The notes under the pieces: model-generated | The model's input: only the letters and a program-made list of their open reading frames with translations | Database searches by the model: none | Told to the model about the DNA's origin: nothing | Made by a program: the position numbers and the translations under genes | Shown: positions 22,543-30,927 of the stretch, in pieces | Layout of the letters: each line of letters begins with the position of its first letter | How positions within the stretch are numbered: position 1 is the stretch's first letter | Source: an uncultured Selenomonas sp. | GTDB taxonomy: Bacteria > Bacillota > Negativicutes > Selenomonadales > Selenomonadaceae | Direction: 5' to 3' | Length of the DNA stretch: 33,705 bases | Assembly (NCBI GenBank): GCA_900552565.1 | Contig: USAK01000019.1 | Coordinates: 1 to 33,705 of the forward strand

Positions 22543-23913
22543 ATGGATGCACTAATCCTATCCCGATGGCAGTTTGCCATCACAACCGTCTACCATTTTC
22601 TTTTTGTGCCAGTAACTCTCGGCCTTTCGATTTTTGTCGCTTTGCTCGAGACCTGCTATGTCCGTACGAAACATCCGGCATGGAAAGAGACCAGCCGCAA
22701 GCTCGTACGCTTCTTCGGCACACTCTTCGTCATTAATTTTTCGATGGGTGTTGTCACAGGTATCGTACAGGAATTCCACTTCGGCATGAACTGGTCCGAA
22801 TATTCCCGCTTCATGGGCGATATTTTCGGTGCCCCGCTGGCACTTGAGGCCCTGACCGCCTTTTTCCTCGAGTCGACATTCCTCGGCATCTGGATTTTTG
22901 GCTGGGACAAACTCTCTGAAAAAGCCCACTGCATCTGCATCTGGATCGTCGCTTTCGCCAGCAACCTCTCGGCGTTCTGGATTCTCGTTGCCAATTCCTT
23001 CATGCAGCATCCGGTCGGCTTCGCCGTGCGCAATGGCCGTGCCGAAATGACCGACTTCTTTGCACTCGTCACGAATCACTATGTACTCGGTGAGTATTCG
23101 CATACGCTGTTCTCGGCCATTGCAACGGCCGGCTTCCTCGTCATCGCCGTGTCGGCCTGGAAAATCATCCACGATGAAAGCTCGCGCCGCGCTTTCACGC
23201 AGACGCTCAAAGCCGGTGCCCTCTTCATGCTCTTAGGTCTGTTTGCCACGATGGGCAGTGGCCATATGCATGCCCAGTACATCGCGCAGGTCAATCCGAT
23301 GAAGGTATCTTCCTTCGAAGCCCTCTGGGAAACGGAGGACCCTGCTCCATTTGCCATTGTCGCAGATATCAACGAAGAGCAGCATAAGAACAATATGGAA
23401 CTGACCATCCCGGCTGCTTTTTCCTTCATGCTCTATAATTCCCCATCGGGTGCCGTGCCTGGCATCAACCAGCTTCAGAAAGACTACTCCGATAAATACG
23501 GCCCTGCCGACTACCGTCCGGACGTCACGGGCATGTTCTGGAGCTTCCGCATCATGATTGGCCTCGGCGGCCTCATGCTGCTCTTAGGCCTCATCACGGC
23601 CTACCTTGGCTGGACAAACCGTCCGCTGGCTTTCCCGACACTCCTCAAAGTACTGCCATGGCTGCTGCCGCTGCCGTACCTTGCCAACAGCGTTGGCTGG
23701 TATGTCGCCGAAGCCGGCCGTCAGCCCTGGATTGTCTTTGGTCTGCAGAAGACCAGCGATGCCGTCTCCCCGAATCTCACGGGCGCCGATGTCTGGCTGA
23801 CGATGACGGGCTTCACGCTTCTCTATCTCGTACTCGCCATCGCGGCACTCTGGGTCGCCATGCGCTTCATCAAAAAAACACACATTGCCTTTGACGAAGG
23901 GAGGAATGCATGA
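22543..23913 (+). CDS. cydA: Cytochrome bd ubiquinol/menaquinol oxidase subunit I
   Basis: 456-aa haem-bearing subunit of the cytochrome bd oxidase, which reduces oxygen to water with quinol and gives microaerobic respiration or oxygen scavenging. Seen: haem ligand His18 (VYHFLFVP), GEYSHTLFSAIATAGF with the second His, GSGHMHAQYIAQVNPMK, and GWYVAEAGRQPW. About nine membrane segments. Shorter than the E. coli protein (522), consistent with the short-Q-loop subfamily of Firmicutes. Start ATG at 22543 with AAAGGAGGG. First gene of cydABDC; its TGA overlaps the cydB ATG (ATGA). Confidence 0.98.
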   Translation: MDALILSRWQFAITTVYHFLFVPVTLGLSIFVALLETCYVRTKHPAWKETSRKLVRFFGTLFVINFSMGVVTGIVQEFHFGMNWSEYSRFMGDIFGAPLALEALTAFFLESTFLGIWIFGWDKLSEKAHCICIWIVAFASNLSAFWILVANSFMQHPVGFAVRNGRAEMTDFFALVTNHYVLGEYSHTLFSAIATAGFLVIAVSAWKIIHDESSRRAFTQTLKAGALFMLLGLFATMGSGHMHAQYIAQVNPMKVSSFEALWETEDPAPFAIVADINEEQHKNNMELTIPAAFSFMLYNSPSGAVPGINQLQKDYSDKYGPADYRPDVTGMFWSFRIMIGLGGLMLLLGLITAYLGWTNRPLAFPTLLKVLPWLLPLPYLANSVGWYVAEAGRQPWIVFGLQKTSDAVSPNLTGADVWLTMTGFTLLYLVLAIAALWVAMRFIKKTHIAFDEGRNA

Positions 23914-24926
23914 TGGATCTCAACATTCTTTGGTTCATTCTCATTGTCGTGCTCTTCACCGGCTTTTTCTTCCTCGAAGGTTTTGATTATGGTGTGGGCG
24001 GACTCATGCCGTTCCTTTCGTCGGATGAAAAAGAACGCGGGGAAATCCTGCGCACGATTACGCCGGTCTGGGATGGCAACGAGGTCTGGATGATCACGGC
24101 CGGCGGCGCAATGTTCGCTGCCTTCCCGCACGTCTATGCCACGATGTTCTCCGCTTTTTATCTCGCGCTTTTCCTCATGCTCGTCGCACTCATCCTGCGC
24201 GGTGTGGCCTTTGACCTGCGCACGCGTCAGGAATCCCTGTGCTGGCAGCGCTTCTGGGACGGCGCCATCTGCTTTGGCAGCATCGTACCGGCGTTCCTCT
24301 GGGGCGTCGCTGTCACGGACCTCATCGCCGGCCTGCCCATCAATGAGAAAATGATTTATATGGGCGGTTTCTTCGACCTGCTGACGCCGTATTCCGTCAT
24401 CGGCGGCCTTGCTTTCCTCTTCGTCTTCCTCTATCACGGCGCTTCGTTCCTGACGATTCGCCTCGCAAAGGACAGCCTTATCCTGCGCTGCCAGGAAGTC
24501 GGCCTGAAAGTCGGCGTCATCGCTGCAATTTTCTTCGTGATCTGCATGGTCCTGACGCTGCAGTACACGGACCTCTTCACGAAGCCGGTCGCTGCTGTCG
24601 CGCTCTTCGGCGCTGCGCTCTTCTTCGTCATCGCTCTCCTGAGCATGAAACTCGGAAAAGGCAGGGCCAGCTTCCTGCTCAGCGCTGTCGCCATCGTGGC
24701 TACGACCGTCGCATTCTTCGCCGGCCTGTTCCCGCGCCTCATGGTCTCGAGCATCAATCCGGCCTTCAGCCTGACCATCACAAATGCTTCCTCGAGCCCG
24801 TACACGCTGTCCGTCATGACAGTGGCAGCCGGCATCTTCGTGCCGATTGTCCTCATCTATCAGGCCTGGAGCTACTACATCTTCCGCAAACGCGTCACGC
24901 CGAAAGATGCGGAAGAGCACTATTGA
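23910..24926 (+). CDS. cydB: Cytochrome bd oxidase subunit II
   Basis: 338-aa membrane partner of CydA, with about eight or nine helices. Family motifs: FFFLEGFDYGVGGLMPFL, PVWDGNEVWMITAGGAMFAAFP, and LILRGVAFDLR. Start ATG ATG at 23910 with GGGAGG eight bases upstream, inside the last codons of cydA. Normal length (about 340). No small CydX- or CydS-like gene is apparent immediately after it. Confidence 0.98.
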   Translation: MMDLNILWFILIVVLFTGFFFLEGFDYGVGGLMPFLSSDEKERGEILRTITPVWDGNEVWMITAGGAMFAAFPHVYATMFSAFYLALFLMLVALILRGVAFDLRTRQESLCWQRFWDGAICFGSIVPAFLWGVAVTDLIAGLPINEKMIYMGGFFDLLTPYSVIGGLAFLFVFLYHGASFLTIRLAKDSLILRCQEVGLKVGVIAAIFFVICMVLTLQYTDLFTKPVAAVALFGAALFFVIALLSMKLGKGRASFLLSAVAIVATTVAFFAGLFPRLMVSSINPAFSLTITNASSSPYTLSVMTVAAGIFVPIVLIYQAWSYYIFRKRVTPKDAEEHY

Positions 24927-24949
24927 TACGATACTGATACAACATTGAT

Positions 24950-26671
24950 ATGAAAAAACTCTTCTTTTTCCAGACACTGCTTCATCATAAACCGCGCCTT
25001 CTCGGCCTTGCCCTGAGCGAGGTCCTGAGAGCTCTGCTCATCACGGGAGCTGCCTACACAGCTGCCAAGGCGGTCGATGAAGTATTCCTGCAGGGAAGAG
25101 CACTGAAAGAAACAGCACCAGTTCTTCTGGTGCTGTTTCTTATGCTCATGTTCCTGCATCTCACGGCACTGCTGCTCAATCATCAGTCGCAGCAGCTTTC
25201 CACAGCCGCACGCACCTATGTGCGTCAAAAACTTCATGAAAAATTACTGGCCAGACAAAAAAATCCTGCACCGCAACAGCAGCAGGACATTCTGCCGCTG
25301 GCCTTGGAACAGACCGATGCTCTTGACCTCTGGTTTACGCGCGTGCTGCCGGTGCTTTTAGGACTGCTCATCACGCTGCCGCTGCTCCTCATCATCTCGG
25401 CATCAAGAGACCCTTTGACGGGTCTCTTGATGCTCGTCACCGTGCCGATTGCACCGTTCCTTCTCTATCTCATCGGCCGCGTCACACGCGAGGCCAGCGA
25501 AAAGGAATGGGTGAAGCTCACCGAGCTCTCGTCGGGCTTTGCCGAGCTCCTGCATACGCTGCCGACGTTGAAACTCTTCCATCAGGAAAAACGCCTCGCC
25601 GGCAGGGTCCGCCGCCTCAGCGATGATTTTGCCGCCGCGGCCCTGCGCGTGCTGCAGCTCTCATTTGTCTCGGCCTTTGCCTTAGAGCTCATCACGACGC
25701 TTTCGATTGCCATCATCGCCGTCGGCATCGGCCTGCGCCTGCTCTACGGCCATCTGACTTTTCTCACGGCATTTTTCGTCCTGCTGCTGACGCCGGAGTT
25801 CTATCAGCCGCTGCGTCAGGCCGGCACTGCCTTTCACGGCGGCATGACGGCGATGACCGCGGAAAAGTCATTAGCCGCGTTTCTGCAGGATATTCCGGAA
25901 CAACAGAAGGACAAAAAAGAGACCCATTTGCTTTCTTCGCAGGATAAAAACAATGCCATCACGGCCAGCCAGCTGACATTTACGTACGCCGGCAGTCCGC
26001 TGCCCGTGCTTCTGGGCATAGATTTCGCGGTCCCTGCTCAAAAAATCACGGCCATTCAGGGTCCGAGCGGCAGCGGCAAGACGACGCTCTTAAAACTCTG
26101 CGTCGACCTGCTTGTGCCGACGTCAGGCAGCCTGCACCTGCCGTGCCGGAAAATCACGGAACTTACGTATGTACCGCAGGAGCCGCATCTCTTCAATGCA
26201 TCACTGGCCGAAAATGTCAGCCTGACTTTTGATTCTTCCCTTTCTCTGGATGGGCAGCAGCAGAAAAACATCGCCAAAGCCCTGCAAAAAGCCGGACTGC
26301 TTGACTGGGCAAAGAAACTTCCCCAAGGTCTTATGACCAGACTTGGCGAAGGCGGACAGAATCTGTCGCAGGGGCAGCGCAAGCGGCTGGGGCTTGCCCG
26401 CGCCCTTTATCAGCAGCGCAATTTTGTACTGCTCGATGAGCCGACGGCCGCACTTGACGCCGAGACCGCGCACGATATCCGCACAGCCCTGCAGGATTTT
26501 GCCCAGGGACGCACGCTGCTGCTTGCCACACATGATGAACAGCTTCTGCGCCTTGCTCATCACATCATCCAGTTGGAGCCGGTCGAACAGACCGGCTTTG
26601 TTCCAGCCGCAAAAAATCAGGACCATCTGCCTGTGCAGTCAAATCCATCTGCCAAAGAGGTGATTTCATGA
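24950..26671 (+). CDS. cydD: Thiol reductant ABC exporter subunit CydD
   Basis: 573-aa ABC half-transporter. Six-helix membrane domain (about 20-300), then an ATPase domain with Walker A GPSGSGKTTL, Q-loop YVPQEPHLF, signature LSQGQRKR (LSGGQ variant) and Walker B FVLLDEPTAALD, then an H-loop ATHDEQ. CydDC exports cysteine/glutathione-type thiols to the periplasm and is needed to assemble cytochrome bd. The start is ATG at 24950, 23 nt after cydB, but no Shine-Dalgarno is visible (GATACAACATTGAT precedes it). Two long perfect inverted repeats lie early in the coding sequence (25107-25141 and 25400-25433). The stop overlaps the cydC start. Confidence 0.94.
   Translation: MKKLFFFQTLLHHKPRLLGLALSEVLRALLITGAAYTAAKAVDEVFLQGRALKETAPVLLVLFLMLMFLHLTALLLNHQSQQLSTAARTYVRQKLHEKLLARQKNPAPQQQQDILPLALEQTDALDLWFTRVLPVLLGLLITLPLLLIISASRDPLTGLLMLVTVPIAPFLLYLIGRVTREASEKEWVKLTELSSGFAELLHTLPTLKLFHQEKRLAGRVRRLSDDFAAAALRVLQLSFVSAFALELITTLSIAIIAVGIGLRLLYGHLTFLTAFFVLLLTPEFYQPLRQAGTAFHGGMTAMTAEKSLAAFLQDIPEQQKDKKETHLLSSQDKNNAITASQLTFTYAGSPLPVLLGIDFAVPAQKITAIQGPSGSGKTTLLKLCVDLLVPTSGSLHLPCRKITELTYVPQEPHLFNASLAENVSLTFDSSLSLDGQQQKNIAKALQKAGLLDWAKKLPQGLMTRLGEGGQNLSQGQRKRLGLARALYQQRNFVLLDEPTAALDAETAHDIRTALQDFAQGRTLLLATHDEQLLRLAHHIIQLEPVEQTGFVPAAKNQDHLPVQSNPSAKEVIS
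25107..25141 (+). repeat. Perfect 15-bp inverted repeat inside cydD
   Basis: AAGAAACAGCACCAG (25107-25121) and CTGGTGCTGTTTCTT (25127-25141) with a 5-nt loop. It would fold in the mRNA as a terminator-like hairpin within the sixth tens of codons of cydD. Confidence 0.9.
25400..25433 (+). repeat. Perfect 14-bp inverted repeat inside cydD
   Basis: GCATCAAGAGACCC (25400-25413) and GGGTCTCTTGATGC (25420-25433) with a 6-nt loop TTTGAC, entirely in coding sequence. Confidence 0.9.
26577..26597 (+). repeat. Perfect 8-bp hairpin near the end of cydD
   Basis: AGCCGGTC / GACCGGCT with a 5-nt loop, about 70 nt before the cydC start, in the coding sequence of the non-conserved CydD tail. Confidence 0.6.
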
Positions 26672-28296
26672 AACTTTTACGCCTGCTGACGCTGGCCTCT
26701 CCCCTGGAGCTGCTGATTGTACTGCTTGTCAGTCTCCTAGCGATGGCCACGGGCATCGGCCTGCTCGCGGCATCGGCCTGGCTCATCGCCAGTGCCGCGC
26801 TGATGCCCCCGCTCTACACACTGGCCATCGGCATCACGGCCGTGCGTGCCTGCGGTATCTTCCGCGCGGTCTTCCGCTACGGCGAACGCTATCTTTCGCA
26901 CCGCCTCGCCTTTCATGCCCTGACCAAAATCCGCGTGAGTCTCTACGAAAAAGCAGCGGCCATTCTGCCGCTGCGCACAGGGCCGGCCAAACAGGGCGAA
27001 TTCCTGCACGACCTCCTGACGGGCGCGGATGAGCTGCGTGACTTTTTCGTGCGCGCGCTGCTGCCGCCTATGGCCACGGGCCTCCTGACTTTGTTCATCA
27101 CGCATCTGCTCGCCAAAATCATCGGCCTCCTGAGTCTGCTGCTGCCGCTGCTTTTTGCGGCAAGACTCTGCCTCTCAGTATGGTCCTGGCAAAAAAGCCG
27201 CCCCGACAGCCGCCGTCTTGACGGAGCCTACCGCAGCACACTGATGGACATCGCGGCAGGCAGCGATGAACTGCGCTGCGCCGGCACGGACTCGGCCCTC
27301 GCCTTGCTCAAAGAAACGGCCGCGGGCAAGCTGCAGGCCGATAAAAAGTCACAGTTTGCCAGTGACAAATCCGACACATTTCTCAGCATCCTCGATGCCC
27401 TGATTTTCCTGCTGCTCATTGCCAGCCTGATTCCTGCCGTGCGGGCCAGCCGTATCTCCGGCATTGACCTCGCCGTCTATTTTCTCGTGTTGCAGACACT
27501 ACTGCTTGAGTTCCGCACCCTGCCCGAGGCCATGCGGCAGGCCTGCCGCAGCCACAGTGCCGCGGGCTCCCTATGGACAGAACAGAAGCCGCACGCAGCA
27601 AAGCCGGTACCCCAAAAGCAGATTTCTGCGGCGTCTCTGCCGGGAAATTCCCGTGATGACCTGCTTTTCGCTGACAACTTGTCTTTTTCATATCGTCAGG
27701 GACAGGAGCTGCTCTCGCATCTTTCCTTCCATATAAAACAGGGACAGCATACAGCCATTGTCGGGGCCAGCGGGGCTGGCAAGACGACACTTTCGGAATT
27801 AATTCTCGGCGTCTGGCCGCCGGATGAGGGCTGCTTCTATCTCAAGGGAACTGCCTACGAACATCTGACCGTAAAGGATATCCGCGAAAATATCAGCGCC
27901 ATGCCGCAAGGCAGCGTGCTCTTTGCCAAGTCCATCCGCGAGAATTTTCAGCTGTTCTGCCCGGAGGTCAGCGAGGCTGCCATCTGGCAGGCACTTGCCG
28001 ATGCACAGCTTGCAAAGGTCGTCAACGCGATGCCGCAGGGGCTGGATACCTGTCTTGGCAGCGATGCCTGCTTCCTTTCCGGCGGACAGAGAAACCGGCT
28101 GCTCACGGCCATCGCCATAGCACGGCCGACACCTCTGATTCTGCTCGATGAACCGACCTGCGGGCTCGACAAAAAAACAGCGGCTGACCTCATGCAGGCA
28201 CTGTTTGCGCGCGTGCGGGAAAAAGGTCAGACGCTGCTGGTCATTACACATGATGAAGAGATTACGAAAGAATTTGCTCAGGTAATACAGCTTTGA
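26668..28296 (+). CDS. cydC: Thiol reductant ABC exporter subunit CydC
   Basis: 542-aa ABC half-transporter partner of CydD. Six-helix membrane domain with the CydC-typical LLTLASPLELLIVLL and FRYGERYLSHRLAFH segments, then an ATPase domain with Walker A GASGAGKTTL, signature LSGGQRNR, Walker B LILLDEPTCGLD and H-loop ITHDEE. Start ATG at 26668 with GAGGTGA, overlapping the cydD stop (ATGA). Last gene of the operon; no clear terminator is seen in the 94 nt before the convergent eptA-like gene. Confidence 0.94.
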   Translation: MKLLRLLTLASPLELLIVLLVSLLAMATGIGLLAASAWLIASAALMPPLYTLAIGITAVRACGIFRAVFRYGERYLSHRLAFHALTKIRVSLYEKAAAILPLRTGPAKQGEFLHDLLTGADELRDFFVRALLPPMATGLLTLFITHLLAKIIGLLSLLLPLLFAARLCLSVWSWQKSRPDSRRLDGAYRSTLMDIAAGSDELRCAGTDSALALLKETAAGKLQADKKSQFASDKSDTFLSILDALIFLLLIASLIPAVRASRISGIDLAVYFLVLQTLLLEFRTLPEAMRQACRSHSAAGSLWTEQKPHAAKPVPQKQISAASLPGNSRDDLLFADNLSFSYRQGQELLSHLSFHIKQGQHTAIVGASGAGKTTLSELILGVWPPDEGCFYLKGTAYEHLTVKDIRENISAMPQGSVLFAKSIRENFQLFCPEVSEAAIWQALADAQLAKVVNAMPQGLDTCLGSDACFLSGGQRNRLLTAIAIARPTPLILLDEPTCGLDKKTAADLMQALFARVREKGQTLLVITHDEEITKEFAQVIQL

Positions 28297-28390
28297 ATCG
28301 ATACGGTTATCTGTTCGGATAAAGGAGAAGCGTTCGCGGAAGGGGCGGGCTGCTGGAAGTACCCTTCGCCTTGTCGCTGGCGCTCCTCGC

Positions 28391-30097
28391 TCATTTCAAT
28401 TCGGTGTCATAGTCTTTGCCTTGAATCATGCGGTGCGGTCTGTGGCGGAAGGCGGGGTTGATGACACTTTTTTTAGGGTCGTACTCGGCTGTATGGATAT
28501 CGAGGATATCGAGCAGGGTGTCGATGAAGTCATCGGTCATGTAGGGGCGGTTGACAGCGGCTTTGATGGCCTGCCATTTTTCGGGATGGTGGGCCTTGTA
28601 GGCATCGGAAGCCCAGAAAATCATCGGGATTTCTACGGTCTCTTTGGTCGGATTCTCTTCGACGTGGCCGGAGAAGATGCCGTTGTCGTAGACGGCTTCG
28701 CCGTGGTCGGGGATGTAGATGACGAGGGCGTCTTTGTCGGCGAATTTGCCCATGAGGCTTGTGACGACAAAGTCATTGTAGTAAAGGGCATTCTCGTACT
28801 GGGCAATCTCGGTGCGCTTTTCCTCGGAAAGGGTATCCTGCGGTGCGGGGATGTCGTCGGCTGTGAATTTGGAAAAGATATAGGGGAAGCGCATGTAGTA
28901 AAGGCCGTGGCCGCCCATGAGGTGAATGACGTAGAAGTTCTTGGCTGCGGGCTGCTGCAGGGCTTCGTCGACCAGCGGGAACAGGGCTTCGTCGTAGATG
29001 CCGTTATCTTCGTGCGATTCGCGCAGGCGTGTGAAGCGGCTGTAGTCGCTGCGGCCGGCAAAGAGCTGGGCGACGTTGCCCCAAATGCCGGAGCTTTCCT
29101 GATTTGAGAGCCAGTAGGTCTTGTAGCCCGCGGCCTTCATGACGTCGATCATGTTGTTGTACTCGTACCACGGCTTACTGGCGTCCATATCGGAAAAAGT
29201 CAGCAGCTTGCGCAGGACGGCGACCGTCGCGGCCTCGGGACTGATGGTATCTTTGTAAACGGCCAAGTCGCCTTTGGCGTTGAGCTCATCGAGATTCGGG
29301 GTATTTTCGAGCGGATAGCCGTAAAGGTGCATGCGGCTGCGGTTCGTCGACTCGCCGAGAATGAAAACGACATACGGCGTATCGCTCTCGTTCTCCGTAA
29401 TCTCAACATCTGAGGCAGCCTCGTCCTTTAATTTCTCAAAGGCCTGAATATTATCGACCGATGTCGTCGTGGCACGGCCGACGCGTACGACGGGGACATC
29501 AAGGGAGTCATTGACAATGAAGGAAAAATAACTGTGCAACAGCACGCCGCCCGCGAGCAGCGAAAACAGGATGACCACGGGCACGGCCCTGGAAAGACGG
29601 TGGCGCGACAAAAAGGGAATCTTTACGCGGTCAAGATAACGGTAAGCAAGGATGCCCGCCGCAGTGAGCAGCACGGCGGCCAATATCCCCTTCCAGCCCA
29701 CGTACATGCGGATGAACTCCCCTGCCTCGCGCGGATTCGTCTGCAGGACCGCCGTCACGATGCCCGCGCCGATAAGCGAGCTGTACTGGATGATGGAAAA
29801 CGACTCCACGCCGCCGAGCAGCAGAGAAATGAAAAACGAAAGGGCAAAGAGGAACCGCCGAAGCTTCCGAATCGGGATAAAGCCTAAGAGCAGGACATAG
29901 AGCTCGATGCCGCCGAACAGAAAAATGGCATCCGTAAAGAGCACACCGAGCTGCTGCGCCTTATACATATGGATGTTGTTCCAGAAAATCGGTGCAAAAT
30001 TCAAGATATAGAGCACGATGAGCAGCCCTGCCTCATGCTCGACAATATGCGTGCCGCGCGCCCAGGCCCGCAGCAAAAAACGTTTCAGCGCCTGCAA
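28391..30097 (-). CDS. Phosphoethanolamine transferase (EptA/sulfatase family)
   Basis: 568-aa inner-membrane enzyme. About five membrane helices (residues ~20-200) anchor a periplasmic alkaline-phosphatase-fold domain with ILGESTNRSRMHLYGY (catalytic Thr in the EST motif), HLMGGHGLYY and IPDHGEAVYDNG. The family transfers phosphoethanolamine to lipid A, LPS core or other envelope glycans, altering polymyxin sensitivity. Its presence supports an LPS-bearing cell. TTG at 30097 is chosen because AAGGGG lies eight bases upstream; a TTG at 30115 has no ribosome binding site. It is divergent from the 30164 gene and convergent with cydC. The acceptor is unknown. Confidence 0.9.
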   Translation of the reverse strand: MQALKRFLLRAWARGTHIVEHEAGLLIVLYILNFAPIFWNNIHMYKAQQLGVLFTDAIFLFGGIELYVLLLGFIPIRKLRRFLFALSFFISLLLGGVESFSIIQYSSLIGAGIVTAVLQTNPREAGEFIRMYVGWKGILAAVLLTAAGILAYRYLDRVKIPFLSRHRLSRAVPVVILFSLLAGGVLLHSYFSFIVNDSLDVPVVRVGRATTTSVDNIQAFEKLKDEAASDVEITENESDTPYVVFILGESTNRSRMHLYGYPLENTPNLDELNAKGDLAVYKDTISPEAATVAVLRKLLTFSDMDASKPWYEYNNMIDVMKAAGYKTYWLSNQESSGIWGNVAQLFAGRSDYSRFTRLRESHEDNGIYDEALFPLVDEALQQPAAKNFYVIHLMGGHGLYYMRFPYIFSKFTADDIPAPQDTLSEEKRTEIAQYENALYYNDFVVTSLMGKFADKDALVIYIPDHGEAVYDNGIFSGHVEENPTKETVEIPMIFWASDAYKAHHPEKWQAIKAAVNRPYMTDDFIDTLLDILDIHTAEYDPKKSVINPAFRHRPHRMIQGKDYDTELK

Positions 30098-30109
30098 ATT
30101 CCCAACCCC

Positions 30110-30137
30110 TTGCAAAAATGATATAATATTATATTAT
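30110..30137 (+). promoter_or_regulatory. Promoter of the TPR-like gene
   Basis: TTGCAA (30110-30115) and TATTAT (30132-30137), 16-bp spacing. The A/T-palindromic stretch 30121-30138 (TATAATATTATATTATA) also gives a minus-strand TATAAT that may serve the divergent gene. Confidence 0.5.
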
Positions 30138-30163
30138 ACACGAAAATCAGGAGGTTTTCTCAT

Positions 30164-30868
30164 ATGACTCAGGATGAATTTCATAAATTGGTACATTTCG
30201 TGATGGACTCCCCTGCCCATCCGCCCGAAAAACTCTTCATCGGCGGCATGGACAGCTGGCACGCCCGCGCGCGCCTCGCGCATTTTCTTGCCATGAAGGG
30301 CATCGACAAGACGGATGAAGCCCTTGAACTCTTCCACAGCATCGTCGATGCTGACATCGATGAGGAAAAAGCTGAGGATGTCGAGGAAAAGGTCTTTGCC
30401 CTGCAGCGCCTGAGCTCCCTTGAAAAGGAACTCAACAAGGACGACGACGCCCTGCGCCATATCGATATGGCCATCGAGCTGGCCGAATCGACGGATTTTC
30501 TCTACAAGTACATCCTGCGCGGCGAGCTCTGGGCCGACCGCTGGAATCTCATGCACAAGATGAACATGACGAAGGATGCTGAGGCCGAAGTCGACGAACG
30601 CATCGAAGCCTTCAAAGACATCCCCGTGCATCATAACAGCTACCTTTATTACGGCTACCGCTTCAAGGCACAGCTTTCCGCCGAACGCGGCGTGACGCTC
30701 GTCGCCAAGGACTACATGCACATGGCCCTGCACGCCATGGAAATCCCAAAAGAATACGAAGCCGGCCTCGAAAAAGCCTTCGCAGCCACCCACGACAACG
30801 CCTCGTGGATTCTCACCGAGGTCGACAAGGCCACGCCGAACCCCGACAACCTGCACTGGGATATCTGA
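30164..30868 (+). CDS. TPR-like hypothetical protein
   Basis: 234-aa soluble, acidic, mostly helical protein. Segments such as DKTDEALELFHSIVDADIDEE, EKELNKDDDALRHIDMAIEL and AKDYMHMALHAMEIPKEYEAG have the spacing of divergent tetratricopeptide repeats, which usually mediate protein contacts. No enzymatic motif or signal peptide. Start ATG with AGGAGG eight bases upstream; own promoter and strong downstream terminator, so monocistronic. Function unknown. Confidence 0.85.
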   Translation: MTQDEFHKLVHFVMDSPAHPPEKLFIGGMDSWHARARLAHFLAMKGIDKTDEALELFHSIVDADIDEEKAEDVEEKVFALQRLSSLEKELNKDDDALRHIDMAIELAESTDFLYKYILRGELWADRWNLMHKMNMTKDAEAEVDERIEAFKDIPVHHNSYLYYGYRFKAQLSAERGVTLVAKDYMHMALHAMEIPKEYEAGLEKAFAATHDNASWILTEVDKATPNPDNLHWDI

Positions 30869-30879
30869 TTTTTACACGC

Positions 30880-30927
30880 AAAAAGGATATCCGGCCTGCC
30901 CGATGGCATGAGCCGGATATCCTTTTT
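30880..30927. terminator. Bidirectional intrinsic terminator
   Basis: AAAAAGGATATCCGGC (30880-30895) pairs perfectly with GCCGGATATCCTTTTT (30912-30927) with a 16-nt loop. It serves the TPR-like gene and, overlapping the stop codon, the convergent DMT transporter gene. Confidence 0.92.

Noticed and set aside
23823..24977. 384-codon minus-strand frame opposite cydA/cydB
   Set aside because: His/Glu/Asp-rich translation typical of the antisense of membrane-protein genes; the plus-strand cyd genes are certain.
28297..28390. GC-rich sequence between cydC and the phosphoethanolamine transferase gene (GAAGGGG...CCCTTCGCC)
   Set aside because: Looks repeat-like, but no convincing stem with a U-tract or a second copy was found in the window, so it is not called a terminator or REP element.
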